From contig JAFLTG010000025.1 of NCBI GenBank assembly GCA_022510545.1, forward strand, positions 1 to 36,679: a stretch of DNA of 36,679 bases, written 5' to 3'. Below are positions 35,094 through 36,679 of this stretch, in pieces. Source of the DNA: Lachnospiraceae bacterium (GTDB lineage: Bacteria > Bacillota > Clostridia > Lachnospirales > Lachnospiraceae). The notes beneath the pieces were generated by a model, which saw only the letters and a list, made by a program, of their open reading frames with translations, was not told the origin of the DNA and made no database searches. The translations under genes were made by a program, and so were the position numbers. The first letter of the stretch is position 1. Each line of letters starts with the position of its first letter.

Positions 35094-36679
35094 CTATACC
35101 CCACTCTTTCCATACGATACGGGTTTCTCTGCCACCATACTTAGCATTCCTTCCTGTTGATAAGAATACTCCATAACCTTGGAATCCATTTTTTCCATAT
35201 CTGCATTATCCGTCCAAAGTTCACACTGTGTCATGACAGTCTGAACCGCATCTTCCATACCTTCCGGCGGATAGCGATGTTTCTTAAGAAGTTTTTTAAT
35301 CAGCATACGCATCTTTGCGCGAGCAGAGTCGCGCTTCTGCCAATCAATCGTCCGATTCTTTCTAAGAGTCTCTGCGAGTTCTTTTGTAATTGCAATCAGT
35401 TCTTTATTTTCATAAAAATCTTTGATCGCTTGTGGTTTTGTCAAAGCATCATAAAAGGCAAGTTCATCCGCCGTGAGACCGAGCTTTTCTCCTTCCTTAT
35501 GTGCATCTGCGATTTGTTTGGCAAGATTCAACAGTTCCTCAATCACCTGCTCATTGGTAAGCATTCCGTTCAAGTATGCATTCATAGCACGTTGGATGAT
35601 TTCACTGAACTTCTCAGACTTCACTACATTCGTCCTACGATAAATCTGTACCTGCTCTGCAATCAGCTTCTTCAAAAGTTCTACGGCAAGATTTTTCTCT
35701 TTCATTTTGGAGATTTCCTCTAAGAATTTTGGATCAAATAGTGAAAACTCCTGTTGCACATCAGAAAACAGATTAATTACGCCGTCGCTTTTTATGCTCT
35801 GCTTCAAGAGATCATTTACGCGCTGATTCATTTCCGGCAGGGATATTTTCTGACCACCGCTCCCTTGATTCATCAATCTTAATGTCAATACGCGTACTGA
35901 CTCAAAGAACGCCGCCTCAAACCGCAAATCTTCCGGTACAAGGGATGAACAAAGGGAAAGCGCCTGATGAAGCATAAGTCCTTCTTTAACAAAAGCATCT
36001 TTCTCTTCTTGCATTTCACGGTCAACGATATAGTTAACTGCGCCACTAATCGTTTTCGCCCTTTCAAGATCAGTTCCGGTAGTAAATTTTGTGTAATCAT
36101 ACTCATGAAACAAATCCCGACAGATAGACAGCTTTTCCAAAAATTTAGGGTATGCTACCTTTGCAACATCGGTATCTCCGTAATTCTTTTTATCACGGAC
36201 AGTATAATCATTCATCGCCTGCTTCAATGCAGCGGCAATTCCTACATAGTCTACAACAAGACCACCTTCTTTATCACAAAAGACGCGATTTACACGGGCG
36301 ATAGCCTGCATCAGATTGTGACCGGACATCGGTTTATAAACATACATGGTCGCAAGCGACGGTACATCAAATCCTGTTAGCCACATATCTACCACGATTG
36401 CAATTTTAAGAGGGCTGTCATTGTCTTTGAAAATCTTAGCCAGTTCGTCCTTGCGATGCTTGTTGCCGATAATTTTCCGCCATTCTTCCGGATCCTTGTT
36501 GCTTTCCGTCATAACGATGGCAACCTTATCCGTCCACCCTGGTCTGAGTTCCAGAATCCGCTTGTATATTTTCATGGCAATTGCGCGGGAATATGCTACG
36601 ATCATAGCCTTTCCTGTAAGAAGGTTTTCCCGATAATTTTCGTAATGATCAAGGATATCGCAAACCAGTGAATTGATGG
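35094..36679 (-). CDS. hsdR: Type I restriction enzyme R subunit (HsdR), C-terminal part; gene continues past the right edge
   Basis: IVVDMWLTGFDVPSLATMYVYKPMSGHNLMQAIARVNRVF (helicase motifs V/VI), YVGIAAALKQAM, HsdR C-terminal region. The frame stays open upstream of the track ATG (INSLVCDILDHYENYRENLLTGKAM...) to 36679. Confidence 0.94.
   Translation of the reverse strand, partial: INSLVCDILDHYENYRENLLTGKAMIVAYSRAIAMKIYKRILELRPGWTDKVAIVMTESNKDPEEWRKIIGNKHRKDELAKIFKDNDSPLKIAIVVDMWLTGFDVPSLATMYVYKPMSGHNLMQAIARVNRVFCDKEGGLVVDYVGIAAALKQAMNDYTVRDKKNYGDTDVAKVAYPKFLEKLSICRDLFHEYDYTKFTTGTDLERAKTISGAVNYIVDREMQEEKDAFVKEGLMLHQALSLCSSLVPEDLRFEAAFFESVRVLTLRLMNQGSGGQKISLPEMNQRVNDLLKQSIKSDGVINLFSDVQQEFSLFDPKFLEEISKMKEKNLAVELLKKLIAEQVQIYRRTNVVKSEKFSEIIQRAMNAYLNGMLTNEQVIEELLNLAKQIADAHKEGEKLGLTADELAFYDALTKPQAIKDFYENKELIAITKELAETLRKNRTIDWQKRDSARAKMRMLIKKLLKKHRYPPEGMEDAVQTVMTQCELWTDNADMEKMDSKVMEYSYQQEGMLSMVAEKPVSYGKSGV

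Overview
The window looks like Firmicutes/Lachnospiraceae-type DNA (taxon inferred from gene style only). It has two parts. (1) About 136-30547 is a large surface-glycan or glycoprotein locus, mostly on the minus strand. It holds a PglF/EpsC-type dehydratase with a PglE/EpsN-type aminotransferase, a WecE/RffA aminotransferase, and most of a pseudaminic-acid (nonulosonate) pathway (PseC, PseG, PseF, PseI; no recognisable PseB). It also holds a PglK/MsbA-like ABC flippase, an O-antigen-ligase-like protein, GtrA/GtrB-like proteins, an acyltransferase-3, a GT52/sialyltransferase-like protein, and five further large polytopic GT-C-like proteins. Two plus-strand insertions break it up: a fold-type-III PLP decarboxylase plus ATP-grasp ligase pair (18663-20858), which is my best candidate for an undescribed glycan-tailoring module, and a polytopic protein (22051-24162). 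(2) About 30836-36679 holds a DUF4230-like gene, a strip of start-less coding relics (31604-31974) including an EF-Tu-like C-terminus behind an in-frame TGA, and then a defence-type segment: DUF2971, AlbA_2/Schlafen-type ATP-binding protein, and the C-terminal part of type I restriction HsdR running off the right edge. All calls come from reading motifs in the sequence; no database search was run.
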